DNA of 64,000 bases from Pirellulaceae bacterium (GTDB lineage Bacteria; Planctomycetota; Planctomycetia; Pirellulales; Pirellulaceae), in the NCBI GenBank assembly GCA_026004775.1, contig BPJU01000016.1, forward strand, positions 1-64,000, written 5' to 3'. A program made the position numbers and the translations under genes. Under the pieces are notes generated by a model. That model was not told the origin of the DNA. It made no database searches and saw only the letters and a list, made by a program, of their open reading frames with translations. This document shows positions 63,719 to 64,000 of this stretch, in pieces. Within the stretch, counting starts at the first letter, position 1. Each line of letters begins with the position of its first letter.

Positions 63719-63903
63719 ACAGCGTGGCGGGATGGAACGCCAACTCCTCACGGGCGAGGACGCCCGTGCCACACGTGGCACGGCCGTCCCGGCCGTGTGG
63801 GTTACCCAAGTCGCTGGTTAACACCGGTGCATAACGACCGCTGCGCAGCTCTATCCGCGACGGGATGGAATGTCAACTCCTCACGGGCGAGACGCCCGTG
63901 CCA
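63719..63903 (+). repeat. Dispersed family B repeat before cassette 4
   Basis: A GGGATGGAACGCCAACTCCTC unit with a CACGGGCGAGGACGCCCGTGCC palindrome, then GGCACGGCCGTCCCGGCCGT and GGGTTACCCA, then ACACCGGTGCATAA, then a second GGGATGGAA unit with CACGGGCGAGACGCCCGTGCC. This is the fullest copy of the composite repeat. Confidence 0.8.
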
Positions 63904-63937
63904 CTTGCCGCCTGGGCCACTTACCACAGGAAAATTT

Positions 63938-63987
63938 GCGAAAAATTTTTGCCCCCATCTTGACAATCAACGCCCAATCGTTACCTT
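63938..63987 (+). promoter_or_regulatory. Cassette promoter 4, running off the window
   Basis: GCGAAAAATTTTTGC (63938-63952) and a C-run precede TTGACA (63960-63965), a 16-base spacer and TACCTT (63982-63987). The sequence ends 13 bases later. By analogy, a heptamer tract and a Cys-rich gene should follow beyond the window. Confidence 0.72.
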
Positions 63988-64000
63988 ACTTGGTGATAAT

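Overview
The window looks like the chromosome of a planctomycete, possibly a thermophilic Pirellulales/Thermogutta-type bacterium. I infer this from the gene content rather than any marker gene: DUF1573 and DUF1080 secreted proteins, coiled-coil DUF3782-type proteins, an AroH chorismate mutase, many signal-peptide proteins with a C-terminal anchor, moderately high GC and many dispersed GC-rich hairpins. No rRNA, tRNA or CRISPR array was seen.

Layout. (1) 1-2.3 kb: an IS110-family element with a possible guide (bridge) RNA region, then dispersed hairpin repeats. (2) 2.3-13.4 kb: housekeeping genes: aroH, an overlapping AddB-like/AddA-like helicase-nuclease pair coupled to a threonine synthase, a convergent PHP-type secreted protein and a LmbE deacetylase. 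(3) 13.5-20.4 kb: two recently duplicated coiled-coil DUF3782-type genes, a CorC/HlyC membrane protein, a solute-binding lipoprotein and a secreted zinc peptidase-like protein. (4) 20.4-23.4 kb: the first of several related cassettes, with a TTGACA promoter, a 7-bp repeat tract, a DUF1573 protein, a short Cys-rich membrane protein and a large membrane-anchored secreted protein. (5) 23.06-40.97 kb: a direct tandem duplication of about 8.95 kb, apparently identical, carrying a His/Tyr-repeat secreted protein, larC, a DUF1080 protein, glpD, a PIN-TRAM protein, rsfS and argS. The first argS is cut at codon 407 by the junction; the second is complete. (6) 41.6-43.7 kb: arrays of a 132-bp double-hairpin repeat on both sides of an IS200-like/RAYT transposase. 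(7) 43.8-47.8 kb: dgt and uvrA, overlapping by 4 bp. (8) 48-64 kb: an accessory surface region with three paralogous GT-C glycosyltransferases, two paralogous 2-TM small proteins, two more Cys-rich/large secreted-protein cassettes, at least four decayed fragments of the same families, and a fourth copy of the cassette promoter running off the window end.

The most unusual content is the repeated cassette. Four promoters share TTGACA-N16-TAnnTT, and three are followed by 12, 11 and 16 copies of a heptamer in the leader. Downstream are pairs of Cys-rich small membrane proteins and type-I-like membrane proteins of unknown function, interleaved with GT-C glycosyltransferases that could modify them. 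The duplications, fragments and variable 7-bp tracts suggest a fast-evolving cell-surface locus. That functional reading is inference.
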